A stretch of DNA of 58,546 nt from Candidatus Fermentibacterota bacterium (GTDB lineage Bacteria; Fermentibacterota; Fermentibacteria; Fermentibacterales; Fermentibacteraceae): NCBI GenBank assembly GCA_012523605.1, contig JAAYTY010000056.1, forward strand, positions 1 through 58,546, read 5' to 3'. The translations under genes were made by a program, and so were the position numbers. This document shows, piece by piece, positions 33,250 through 40,587 of this stretch (positions are counted from its first letter, which is position 1; each line of letters starts with the position of its first letter). Under the pieces are notes generated by a model, which saw nothing but the letters and a program-made list of their open reading frames with translations, did no database searches and was not told where the DNA came from.

Positions 33250-35466
33250 CTACCTGATGACGGTCATCCTGGCGGAAGCAGAACTGTCGCCGGAAACGAC
33301 CCTGGCGAAGTACACTCCCGAGGCCAGTCCGCCGGTATCGATGCCGACCGACATCGTGCCGTCCATCTCTCCCTGGAACGGCCGAGCGACGATCCTTCCA
33401 GAGAGGTCGAACACCTCGACCGAAACAGCACCGCTGCCGGTGACGGTCAACGCTCCGCCGGAGGTCATCGGATTGGGACAGGAGATCGAGAGCGGAACGG
33501 GCCCGCCCGGGCCCTCACCGGTGCCCGTGCCGTTGACCGTGATGGTTCCGAGATAGGGCTTCCAGTCGTGGCGGCGCACCGTCACGAGCATAGTTCCCGT
33601 CGTCTCGGGCTCAACGTAGAAGGTGGCGCTCCCGCCGGAGGTCCAGCCCCGCTCGTACACCTCGTCACCCTTCCAGAGGCAGACGATAGCGTCGTCCAAG
33701 GCGCCCGCCACGGTGACCGTCACCGGGCCGGAGCCGCTGATGGAAGAGGGATGGGTGACGTTCATGGTCATGGGGATGCCGCCGGCCGGAATCCAGGTCC
33801 ACATCTCCGCCGAGGGGTCGCCCATGAGGTTGTAGCCCTCGAAGTAGTACTTCACGCTGCCGCCGCCCGAGTAGTAGGCGTAAAGGGCCAGCTTCCCTCC
33901 GTTGAGGAACCCCATCGACCAGAAGATGTCCTGCCCGAGGAAATAGTCGTACTCCCCGCGCTGCTGGATATCGTCCTCGTCCCAGTAGGTCGAGGGGACG
34001 GAGCCCCAGAACCACAGCCCGCCCCTGCCGGGCGTCCTCGTCCATGTCTCTGCCCAGCAGGTGCCCGTGGCGTACTCGCCCGTCAGGCAGGCGTGGGAGA
34101 TGACGCCGGGGAACATGTCCTCGTTGTCGGGCTGGTTGAAGTCGCTCGAGCCGAAGGCCATGTCGCCCCAGCTCGTCTGCGAGCCGTGGCCGGAGAACGT
34201 GAGCATCGACTCGCCCTCGTTGACGGCTGCCACGACGTCTTCTGCCGAGGCCCCGTATGTCACCGGATACAGCTTGTCGGCCGTGTAGCCCAGCGGCGTG
34301 CAGTATGTGTCTATGCAGTAGTTGTGCGTGCCCTCGGAGATGCCCGAGTTGTCGTTGCTGGCTATCCAGCCGGTGCTCTGCAGCCATGCGCCGGATCCGG
34401 AATAGCCCCACTGCTCGTATTCCACCAGCCTCTGAGCCATCAGCACGGCCTGTCCGGCGTTCTGCACCGAGAACCTGCCGATGAAGGCATCCGGCATCCA
34501 GCCGCCGTCGGGCAGGCAGACATAGTAGAGGTCGGTGACACCGGAGTATGCAGTCGCGGTGTTGCCTGGGATGAATCCCGTGTCGCCGACGAGGAGGACG
34601 TACTGCGGGGGCTCGGGCCAGTTCTGGAGGGCATTGATGATATAGGCCTCGATCTGCTCGGCGGTGCCGCCGGTCTCGGCGGTGGACACCATGGTCACCG
34701 GCCATCCGGATCTGGTCTTCCAGGTCACGAACTCGGACATGGCGGTGGCGTAGAAGTCCGGGTGGACTATCACGAGATACGCCCCCATGGGGGAATCGGT
34801 GCCGTCGAACGATTCGAAGGTCCCGTAGTTCTCGACAGTGGACGAGAGCAGCCGCTCGAAGCCGTCGGCCGCCATGCGGTCGGCTTCCGAAAACGTGCGC
34901 GCGAGGTCTCCGCCCTCGAAGTCCAGCCTTATTTCGGCGCCGGACAGCACGTCGACCGTCCGGGTGGAGGGGTTCCAGCGAACGGGCAGGACCTCCACGA
35001 GCGCGAGATGCCGTCCGCGCATCATGCCGGCGTCGACGACCCTGACCCATTCGCAGGGCCAGGCCTGACCCTCGATGTACACAGAGGGGTCGAATTCGAG
35101 GATGCAGGAGCCCCTGGGCTCGCTCTTGGGAACGGAGGGGAGGCCGGGTTCGACGGGCGAGCCGCCCGGGACGTCGAACGTCCCGGTACGGGCGATAGTC
35201 ACCGACGTCCGCACTTCGGCGCCTATCGGAACCTCTATCCACATGCGGTACACGGGAAGCCTGGGCAGACCCGTCTGAGCGAGGTTCTCGGCCCCCTCGA
35301 CCGCTATCGTAGCATAGAAGCCGCCCGAGAGCTGCGTAAGTCCGAAGACGGGAGCCGGGGTCTCCAGCGACAGCGTCATGCCATCTGGCCCCGACTCCAG
35401 GACGTCGATGCCCGCGGCCATGACGGACCCGGCCAGCAGAGCCGCCATCAAGAGAAGAGCCTTCAC
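33250..35466 (-). CDS. Secreted C25 (gingipain-like) cysteine peptidase with FlgD/type IX-like tail
   Basis: The 738-residue protein starts at GTG 35466 with GGAAGGAG five bases upstream. A signal peptide (MKALLLMAALLAGSVMAAG) and a ~200-residue pro-domain precede the caspase-like C25 catalytic domain. It has YLVIVHPDFY at the start, LLVGDTGFIPG, the His dyad residue His427 in TFSGHGSQTSWG and the nucleophile Cys460 in ISHACLTGEY. An Ig-like domain follows. A final ~80-residue domain (CPNPMTSGG ... VFDLSGRIV ... ASGVYFARV ... MTVIR) is a sorting-like tail. In relatives such proteins are exported by the type IX system and mature by cleavage; presence of that machinery is not shown here. It ends with TAG. 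Confidence 0.88.
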   Translation of the reverse strand: MKALLLMAALLAGSVMAAGIDVLESGPDGMTLSLETPAPVFGLTQLSGGFYATIAVEGAENLAQTGLPRLPVYRMWIEVPIGAEVRTSVTIARTGTFDVPGGSPVEPGLPSVPKSEPRGSCILEFDPSVYIEGQAWPCEWVRVVDAGMMRGRHLALVEVLPVRWNPSTRTVDVLSGAEIRLDFEGGDLARTFSEADRMAADGFERLLSSTVENYGTFESFDGTDSPMGAYLVIVHPDFYATAMSEFVTWKTRSGWPVTMVSTAETGGTAEQIEAYIINALQNWPEPPQYVLLVGDTGFIPGNTATAYSGVTDLYYVCLPDGGWMPDAFIGRFSVQNAGQAVLMAQRLVEYEQWGYSGSGAWLQSTGWIASNDNSGISEGTHNYCIDTYCTPLGYTADKLYPVTYGASAEDVVAAVNEGESMLTFSGHGSQTSWGDMAFGSSDFNQPDNEDMFPGVISHACLTGEYATGTCWAETWTRTPGRGGLWFWGSVPSTYWDEDDIQQRGEYDYFLGQDIFWSMGFLNGGKLALYAYYSGGGSVKYYFEGYNLMGDPSAEMWTWIPAGGIPMTMNVTHPSSISGSGPVTVTVAGALDDAIVCLWKGDEVYERGWTSGGSATFYVEPETTGTMLVTVRRHDWKPYLGTITVNGTGTGEGPGGPVPLSISCPNPMTSGGALTVTGSGAVSVEVFDLSGRIVARPFQGEMDGTMSVGIDTGGLASGVYFARVVSGDSSASARMTVIR

Positions 35467-35529
35467 CGTTTCTCCTTCCGCTCGTGCGAAGTGAAATGGA
35501 ACATGAGGAATGGCCTATCTTTCAAATAC

Positions 35530-35558
35530 AGAATAGCCTCCGGGTCTGCGGCAGTCAA
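35530..35558 (-). promoter_or_regulatory. Sigma70-type promoter of the C25 peptidase gene
   Basis: On the minus strand TTGACT (35558-35553) is followed after exactly 17 bases by TATTCT (35535-35530), giving a start site near 35523 and a ~57-base leader before GTG 35466. It lies in a 252-base gene-free interval, the longest on this side of the window. Confidence 0.6.
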
Positions 35559-35718
35559 GAAACCGCCGGCGGCAATAATATCGGCTTCATGAAGATAACC
35601 CTTCTGACCGGAAGCCCGTTCCCGGCGCTTTTCCCGGAGCTCGACGGTCTTGCTGCGCGAAGGTCGGACAGCGGCGGAAACGGGAAAATCCGCAGGCGGG
35701 GAACGGACGGACCCGTGT

Positions 35719-36660
35719 CTATGAAGACTCGAACTGCCGCGCGAGGTGCTCCACCGTGAGGCGCAGGCCTTCGTCGAAGCCGACTAAGGGCTCGAAGCCC
35801 AGCCTCTCGCGGGCCAGGGAGATGTCGGCGAGGCTGTCGCGGATGTCGCCCGTCCGCTCCGGGCCGTGAACGGGCGCGAGATCCGTTCTTCCCAAGAGTT
35901 CCAGGATTCCGCGGGCCATCCTGTTCACCGAGATACTGCCTCCGCAGGCGATGTTGAACACCATGCCCGCCACTCCCGGCGTCTCTGCGGCGAGCAGGTT
36001 CCCCCTGACCACGTTGTCTATGAAAGTGAAGTCGCGCGACTGTTCTCCGTCTCCGTATATCCGCGGAGGGCTGCCCGAGAGGACCAGTCTCGTGAAGAGG
36101 GGGATCACCGCAGCATACCGGCTCTCCGGATCCTGCCTCGGCCCGAACACGTTGAAGTACCGGAGGCAGACCGTTTCCAACCCGTACACCGCGTGGAACA
36201 CCTGGCAGTACTTCTCCGCGGCCAGCTTGCCCACCGCGTAGGGCGACATCGGACGCGGCGGCAGGCTCTCGCTCTTGAGCTTTTCCGGAGCGTCGCCGTA
36301 GATGGATGAAGAAGAGGCGAACAGCACGCGCCTGACGCCTTCCGCACGAGCCGCCTGAAGGACGTTCAATGTCCCGCCCACGTTCACATCGTTCGAGGCG
36401 ACGGGATCGGAGATCGAGCGGGGAACGCTCGGCAGGGCGCCCTGGTGGAACACCACCTCCACGCCCTTCATGGCCCGCGCCACCGCCTCCGCATCCCTTA
36501 GGTCGGCCTCGTGGACCTCCAGCCTGCCCTCGAGCCCGGCCAGGTTCACGCGTCTTCCAGTGGAGAAGTTGTCGAGAATCCGGACCTTCCTGCCCGACCG
36601 AACCAGCTCGTGCGCGATGCTCGAGCCTATGAACCCTGCGCCTCCGGTCACGAGATCCAA
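35719..36660 (-). CDS. NAD-dependent sugar epimerase, GalE/WbpP-like
   Basis: A 313-residue extended SDR protein: Rossmann loop VTGGAGFIGSS, SSSIYGDAPE, YxxxK in SPYAVGKLAAEKY, then LRYFNVFGPRQDPES and GDGEQSRDFTFIDNV. These features match UDP-hexose 4-epimerases, especially the WbpP/Gne group acting on UDP-GlcNAc or UDP-glucuronate, although substrate cannot be decided from the sequence. It begins four bases after the larB stop, so it is the last gene of the minus-strand run that starts at the GT4 gene (45337). Downstream lies the 252-base gap holding the peptidase promoter. Confidence 0.85.
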   Translation of the reverse strand: MDLVTGGAGFIGSSIAHELVRSGRKVRILDNFSTGRRVNLAGLEGRLEVHEADLRDAEAVARAMKGVEVVFHQGALPSVPRSISDPVASNDVNVGGTLNVLQAARAEGVRRVLFASSSSIYGDAPEKLKSESLPPRPMSPYAVGKLAAEKYCQVFHAVYGLETVCLRYFNVFGPRQDPESRYAAVIPLFTRLVLSGSPPRIYGDGEQSRDFTFIDNVVRGNLLAAETPGVAGMVFNIACGGSISVNRMARGILELLGRTDLAPVHGPERTGDIRDSLADISLARERLGFEPLVGFDEGLRLTVEHLARQFESS

Positions 36661-36664
36661 CCCG

Positions 36665-37390
36665 CTACCTCCTGTGTCCGCGGAGAATCCGCAGCAGGGC
36701 CGCCGCGGCTCCGAGCCCGTTGTCGATGTTCACTACCGTCACGCCCGGAACACAGGAGTTGAGCATCGCGAGCAGGGCGGAGAGCCCCTCGAAGGCCGAT
36801 CCGTATCCAGTCGAGGTGGGAACGGCGACGAGGGGGATACCGACCAGACCGCCGAGCACGCTGGGCAGAGCCGCATCCATTCCCGCCACAGCTATGCAGG
36901 CCCCGCAGCCCTCTATGCCGGGCAGGGCTTCGCCCAGCCTGTGGATGCCCGCCACCCCGACATCGTAGAACCGCCTCACTACCGCCCTCATCTCCTCCAG
37001 AACGAACGCGGCCTCCTCGGCGCTCCGGAGGTCGGCGGTGCCGGCCGAAACGATCGCGACCGCAGGCTCCCCGCGTGGCCGGGGCCTGCTTGAACGGCCT
37101 ACCGCGAAGGCCATCGCCCTCTCGCACAGCCTTCCTTCGGGAAAGGCCTCACGGAGGGCCGATACAGCCTCCCCGTCCAGCCTTGTGGCGATCGCATGCC
37201 CGGAATGCTCCATCAGGACTCGCGCTATCTCCACGATGTCGGAGGGGGTCTTCCCCTTTCCCAGTATCACCTCCGGCAGAGGCTGCCGAGTCCCGCGAAG
37301 CACATCCACGCGGGCGAAGCCCAGCCCTTTCACCGAGGAGCCGGAGAAAGCCGCCTCAGGGCGCCCGCTTCCGTGACTCCCGCGGGCCAT
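36665..37390 (-). CDS. larB: Nickel-pincer cofactor biosynthesis protein LarB
   Basis: The 241-residue protein contains LGFARVDVLRGTRQPLPEVILGKGKTP, then the PurE-like domain with VAIVSAGTADLRSAEEAAFVLE, YDVGVAGIHRL and GMDAALPSVLGGLV, which are LarB hallmarks. LarB carboxylates and hydrolyses nicotinic acid adenine dinucleotide in the synthesis of the nickel-pincer nucleotide of lactate racemase and related enzymes. The ATG at 37390 is preferred over 37414 because it overlaps the stop of the small ORF upstream (TGATG) and has GAGGGGGG ahead of it. The N-terminal segment is shorter than in many LarB proteins. LarA and LarE are not in the window. Confidence 0.9.
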   Translation of the reverse strand: MARGSHGSGRPEAAFSGSSVKGLGFARVDVLRGTRQPLPEVILGKGKTPSDIVEIARVLMEHSGHAIATRLDGEAVSALREAFPEGRLCERAMAFAVGRSSRPRPRGEPAVAIVSAGTADLRSAEEAAFVLEEMRAVVRRFYDVGVAGIHRLGEALPGIEGCGACIAVAGMDAALPSVLGGLVGIPLVAVPTSTGYGSAFEGLSALLAMLNSCVPGVTVVNIDNGLGAAAALLRILRGHRR

Positions 37391-37557
37391 CAGCCCCCCC
37401 TCGCGGCGATCCATGGGTGCGACGGCTCCGAATCGCCGAAGTCGAGCACATGGAGCATCACCGGCACCGGGGCGACCGTGACGCCCCGCCCGGCCTTCGA
37501 AAGCGACGCGACCTCCGAGAAGCCCGCCCGCTTCGAATGCAGGAACCTCAAAGCCAT
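37390..37557 (-). CDS. Small hypothetical protein between hydE and larB (55 residues)
   Basis: This open frame from ATG 37557 to the TGA at 37392-37390 starts 22 bases after the hydE stop. Its stop shares one base with the larB start (TGATG). The codons are mostly G- or C-ending, as in the neighbours, and the coupling on both sides supports translation. The product begins MALRFLHSKRAG and contains VTVAPVPVMLHVLDFGD; it has no signal peptide, metal-binding cysteines or known domain that I recognise. It could equally be untranslated spacer. No other explanation of the 190-base hydE-larB gap was found. Confidence 0.4.
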   Translation of the reverse strand: MALRFLHSKRAGFSEVASLSKAGRGVTVAPVPVMLHVLDFGDSEPSHPWIAARGG

Positions 37558-37579
37558 GATGGATCCCACCGGCGGCGCC

Positions 37580-38701
37580 TCATCCTCCGGCGCGCACGGA
37601 AAGGATCCTGCGGATGTAGTGGAGCGGATCCCCGGGCTCGCCCGGCATGAGTTTCCTCCCGATGGCCGAGCACCGCGCGGTCATGGCGGCCATCACTCTC
37701 CCCGGATCGTCCGGAACAGCGGTCCTGCCGTCGAACAGGCGGTAGTTGAGCCTGTACTTCGAGGGCGTGAGGCCGGGCATCAGTACGTTCGCTCCGTGGA
37801 GGAGCCCCTTCTCCGGCCCGTCGGGATCGAGCATCTGCAGGGCAGTGGTCGCGTAGATGTCGATATCGGGCATCATGAGCCTGAGAAGTGCCGTCATGCG
37901 AAGTGTCAGCCGGACCCGCGCCTCCCTTTCAGGAGCGAGATCCCGGTATTCGGCCAGGGGCGAATCGGAATGCTCGATCCACGGGTGGAAGCCGCACATG
38001 TCGATGTCCCTGTCCCTGAGGAAGAGGAGGTCGGACGCGAGGCTCTCGACGGTCTGCCACGGCACCCCGACGAGCACTCCGCTGCCGACCTGCCAGCCGG
38101 TTTCTCCGAGGTCGGCCAGGCACTGGAGGCGTGCGCCGAATCTGTGAAGTCCGTCCTTCGGGTGGATGCGGTTGTAGAGCTCCTGCTCGCTCGTCTCGAT
38201 CCTCAGCAGGTAGCGATGAGCCCCCGCCTTCCCGAGCTCCTCGAGTGTCCGACGGGGAAGTTCTCCGATAGAGAGGACCATCCCCGCCTCGTCCCCCCAT
38301 CTCCCGGCGACCCGCCGCAGGACTTCCACCACGCTCCCTGCATGGGCTTCTCCCAGCAGTTCGCCGGACTGCAGGAGGAAGGAGCGGATTCCATGCCTCC
38401 AGCCGTTCTCGATGGCCGAGACAATCTCCTCGACGGTCATGTGATACCTCGGCAGGGTGGAGTTCCCCCTCCGCAGACCGCAGTAGAGGCAGTTCTTCTG
38501 ACAGGAGTTCGATATCTCGATGATGCCCGTCGGACAGACGCCCGGCCCCAGAGTCCGGAGGAGGACAGTGTGGGCCGCTCTTGCCAGCAGCCCGTCGATC
38601 GAGGGCCCCATGGAAAGAGCATCGGTCAGATCCCGCTTCGTCAGGGTCTCGGTTCCACCCTGGACGAGCTTCTCCAGCTTCTCCTCGACGAGCAGACTCA
38701 C
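37580..38701 (-). CDS. hydE: [FeFe]-hydrogenase H-cluster maturase HydE (radical SAM)
   Basis: The 373-residue radical SAM protein has the Fe-S motif ISNSCQKNCLYCGLRRGN, with Cys67, Cys71 and Cys74 in CX3CX2C spacing. Continuations YHMTVEEIVSAIENGWRHGIRSFLLQSGE and LLRIETSEQELYNRIHP are those of HydE rather than BioB or ThiH. HydE acts with HydF and HydG to build the diiron centre of [FeFe] hydrogenase, which implies an anaerobic hydrogen metabolism. HydF, HydG and the hydrogenase are outside the window. The start GTG 38701 overlaps the stop of the thioredoxin-fold gene by four bases. Confidence 0.92.
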   Translation of the reverse strand: MSLLVEEKLEKLVQGGTETLTKRDLTDALSMGPSIDGLLARAAHTVLLRTLGPGVCPTGIIEISNSCQKNCLYCGLRRGNSTLPRYHMTVEEIVSAIENGWRHGIRSFLLQSGELLGEAHAGSVVEVLRRVAGRWGDEAGMVLSIGELPRRTLEELGKAGAHRYLLRIETSEQELYNRIHPKDGLHRFGARLQCLADLGETGWQVGSGVLVGVPWQTVESLASDLLFLRDRDIDMCGFHPWIEHSDSPLAEYRDLAPEREARVRLTLRMTALLRLMMPDIDIYATTALQMLDPDGPEKGLLHGANVLMPGLTPSKYRLNYRLFDGRTAVPDDPGRVMAAMTARCSAIGRKLMPGEPGDPLHYIRRILSVRAGG

Positions 38702-39381
38702 GGCTCCCCCGCCAGTCCCGGTGGCACATACTCGCCGGGCTCCGCCCTGAACGGCCGGTCGGAAAGCGTCCTGCTCGCCACACCCTCGACCATGATGTCA
38801 GAGATGAGCCCTTCGAGGTCCGCATCCCTCCACTCGGAACCGTACCTGGCGACGACTCTGGCATGGGTGTCGAGAACGACGAGCTGAGGCGTTTCCCCGA
38901 CCCCGAAATGGGTCATCACCATTCCATCGTGATCGACGATCACGGGAAAGCCGATCCCCCAGGCGGCAATCGTCGTCCGCCATGAATCCGGGCCGGCTTC
39001 GGGGCGGACGAACACGGTCACCACCGCAACAGGACTTGAAGCAAGATCCTCGTGGAGCCGCTGAAGCCTCTCCAGCCCCGCGGCGTCAGAGAGCCTCGTG
39101 AAATCGCAGAACAGGAGCAGGACGACGTGCCCCGACAGCTCGTGATAGAGGCTGAGGGGGGCCTGCGTATTGAACCAGGCATGTCCCTCCGGAAAGTCTC
39201 CGACCGCGGCGAAGCGCTCGGTGTTCGGGGGCTCCTTCTTCAGGCTGAACAGGTAGCCCAGCCCGAAGGCGGACAGCAGGACGGCCAGCCCGAAGATCAC
39301 GGCCGACCTGATCCGCTGCCTGTGGAAATCGGTGAGGGGCAGCCCTCCGTCGTCCTTTTCCAGCGGGGGGAAAGGGAACAT
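38698..39381 (-). CDS. Membrane-anchored thioredoxin-fold protein lacking the CxxC motif
   Basis: The 227-residue protein starts at ATG 39381; the earlier open frame is antisense-like. One hydrophobic helix (SAVIFGLAVLLSAFGLGYLF, near residues 26-45) anchors a domain whose order of strands fits TlpA/NHLRC2-type thioredoxins. It reads WFNTQAPLSLYHELSGHVVLLLFCDFTRLSDAAGLERLQRLHE, then FPVIVDHDGMVMTHFGVGETPQLVVLDTHARVVARYGSEW. Where active members have CxxC (usually after 'LLDFWT'), this protein has DFTRLSD, so it cannot do thiol exchange by the standard mechanism. It starts eight bases after larC2 and overlaps hydE by four bases. It may be a scaffold or metallochaperone-like protein; the function is unknown. 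Confidence 0.72.
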   Translation of the reverse strand: MFPFPPLEKDDGGLPLTDFHRQRIRSAVIFGLAVLLSAFGLGYLFSLKKEPPNTERFAAVGDFPEGHAWFNTQAPLSLYHELSGHVVLLLFCDFTRLSDAAGLERLQRLHEDLASSPVAVVTVFVRPEAGPDSWRTTIAAWGIGFPVIVDHDGMVMTHFGVGETPQLVVLDTHARVVARYGSEWRDADLEGLISDIMVEGVASRTLSDRPFRAEPGEYVPPGLAGEP

Positions 39382-39389
39382 GCGCGGGC

Positions 39390-39653
39390 CTAGGCGTCCT
39401 GCGCGTCCATGAGGGACAGCGCCGAGGAGCGCGCGGCATCGAGAACCTTCCGGGGAGGCACGCCGGCCTTCTCCGCTATCTCGAGGCAGTCGTCCATCTC
39501 GGGCGCTGCGTTCACCGCCCGCCCGCCGAGAAGAGCCACCTTCACCCTCACGGAACCCCACGGCGTGGGGGTTTCGACGATGCGCCTCGGCAGGACTGCC
39601 CGCGCGGTGGTTCCCACCCTTGCGCCCAGCGTGGTGGAGCCCTCGAACAGCGT
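39390..39653 (-). CDS. larC: LarC C-terminal domain (LarC2), in frame after an amber codon
   Basis: This frame continues directly from the UAG that ends the upstream part: TLFEGSTTLGARVGTTARAVLPRRIVETPTPWGSVRVKVA, and then EMDDCLEIAEKAGVPPRKVL. These are the conserved LarC C-terminal (CTP-binding) features. It is in the same reading frame as 39654-40583, so joining them needs readthrough of a stop, not a frameshift. If translated separately, possible starts are CTG 39650 or GTG 39617, neither with a strong ribosome site. It ends eight bases before the next gene. Confidence 0.75.
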   Translation of the reverse strand, partial: TLFEGSTTLGARVGTTARAVLPRRIVETPTPWGSVRVKVALLGGRAVNAAPEMDDCLEIAEKAGVPPRKVLDAARSSALSLMDAQDA

Positions 39654-40583
39654 CTACAGAACGCGCTGCTCGGCTTCGGGAGGGCAAAGCACCGTCAGCT
39701 CAAGAGCCGGCCGCCCCTTTCTGCCGGTTCCGGAAAGGGTGTAGCAGTCCATTGCTCCCGCAGCCAGCAGGGCCTTCTGAAGCGGCGGCCAGAGCCTCGG
39801 ATCCATGTCGTCAACCAGGCTCACTATTTCTACGCACTCGTCGCGGGACCACCCGGCGGCGGGCCTGGTTTCCCCGAGAATCATTCTCAGGAGATTGGGG
39901 GCTTCTTCGAGCTCCATGGAGCCGGCCCCCATTCCGACTCCCGTCACCGAGCATTCGGGATGCGGAGAAGACCAGTCCCGGACGAGGGTAGTAAGAATCG
40001 CGGCCCCTGTCGGCGTCGCCAGCTCGGCCCTGGAACGCCCGCGCCTGATCACTGCCCCTTCGAGCAGCACGGCCGTGGCGGGCGCCGGAACGGGAAGCTC
40101 CCCGTGGGCGCAGGTCACGGTGCCCCAGCCGGTCGCGACCGGGGAGGACCAGGCCTCCTCCACGCCCAGCAGATGCATTCCGGCGAACGAGCCTACGATA
40201 TCCAGGATGGCGTCCATCGCCCCCGTCTCGTGGAAGTGGACCTCCTCGACGGCGCAGGAATGCACGCGTGCCTCGGCTCCGGCCAGCGCCTCGAAGGCCG
40301 CGATGGAGAGGTCCTCGACGCGACGGGGCAGTCCGGCGGACCGTATCATCCCTCTGATCTCGCCGAGATGCCTGTGGGTCCTCTCCCGGGGTACGAGCAC
40401 TTCGACAAGCGTGCCGGACAATCCTCCGCGCTTCACGCGGCTCACCTCGAGCGACCATCCCTTGAGCGGCAGTCTGCGGAGCAGGGCCTCCAGGTCCCCC
40501 ACCGGCAGCCTGGCGTCCAGGATGGCGCCCAGCACCATGTTTCCGCTTATTCCACTCCAGGGGTCGAAGAGGGCTATCCGCAA
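39654..40583 (-). CDS. larC: Nickel insertion protein LarC, N-terminal part (LarC1), ending in UAG
   Basis: The 309-codon frame starts at TTG 40583, four bases after the gmd stop region; LRIALFDPWSGISGNMVLG is the family start. It has VEEVHFHETGAMDAILDIVG, the conserved EVHFHE-G-DaiaDivG motif of LarC, and PAPATAVLLEG, TPTGAAIL and VDDMDPRLWPPL. The protein inserts nickel into the pincer cofactor using CTP. It stops at TAG (39656-39654) after PPEAEQRVL, exactly where the C-terminal CTP-binding region should continue, and that region follows in the same frame. Lactobacillus makes LarC1 and LarC2 from one transcript by programmed frameshift at this junction; here it is an in-frame stop. Confidence 0.9.
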   Translation of the reverse strand: MRIALFDPWSGISGNMVLGAILDARLPVGDLEALLRRLPLKGWSLEVSRVKRGGLSGTLVEVLVPRERTHRHLGEIRGMIRSAGLPRRVEDLSIAAFEALAGAEARVHSCAVEEVHFHETGAMDAILDIVGSFAGMHLLGVEEAWSSPVATGWGTVTCAHGELPVPAPATAVLLEGAVIRRGRSRAELATPTGAAILTTLVRDWSSPHPECSVTGVGMGAGSMELEEAPNLLRMILGETRPAAGWSRDECVEIVSLVDDMDPRLWPPLQKALLAAGAMDCYTLSGTGRKGRPALELTVLCPPEAEQRVL

Positions 40584-40587
40584 CCGG

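Noticed and set aside
32197..35592. Long plus-strand open frame (about 1130 codons) across the 3' part of addA and the C25 peptidase gene, and a similar 1109-codon one at 39805-43134
   Set aside because: It is antisense or out of frame to conserved genes, rich in Arg/Gly/Pro/His with low-complexity runs, and has no domains; it results from high GC and rare stops.
35589..35759. Small plus-strand ORF beginning MKITLLTGSPFP, reminiscent of a flavodoxin-type reductase start
   Set aside because: The rest is Arg/Gly-rich without fold features, it overlaps the 3' end of the epimerase gene in antisense, and no ribosome site precedes it. A relic cannot be excluded.
39654..39656. Global reassignment of UAG in this organism
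   Set aside because: TAG terminates at least four other conserved genes here (7802-9976, 24183-24515, 26317-27096, 33250-35466), so any readthrough would be specific to larC.
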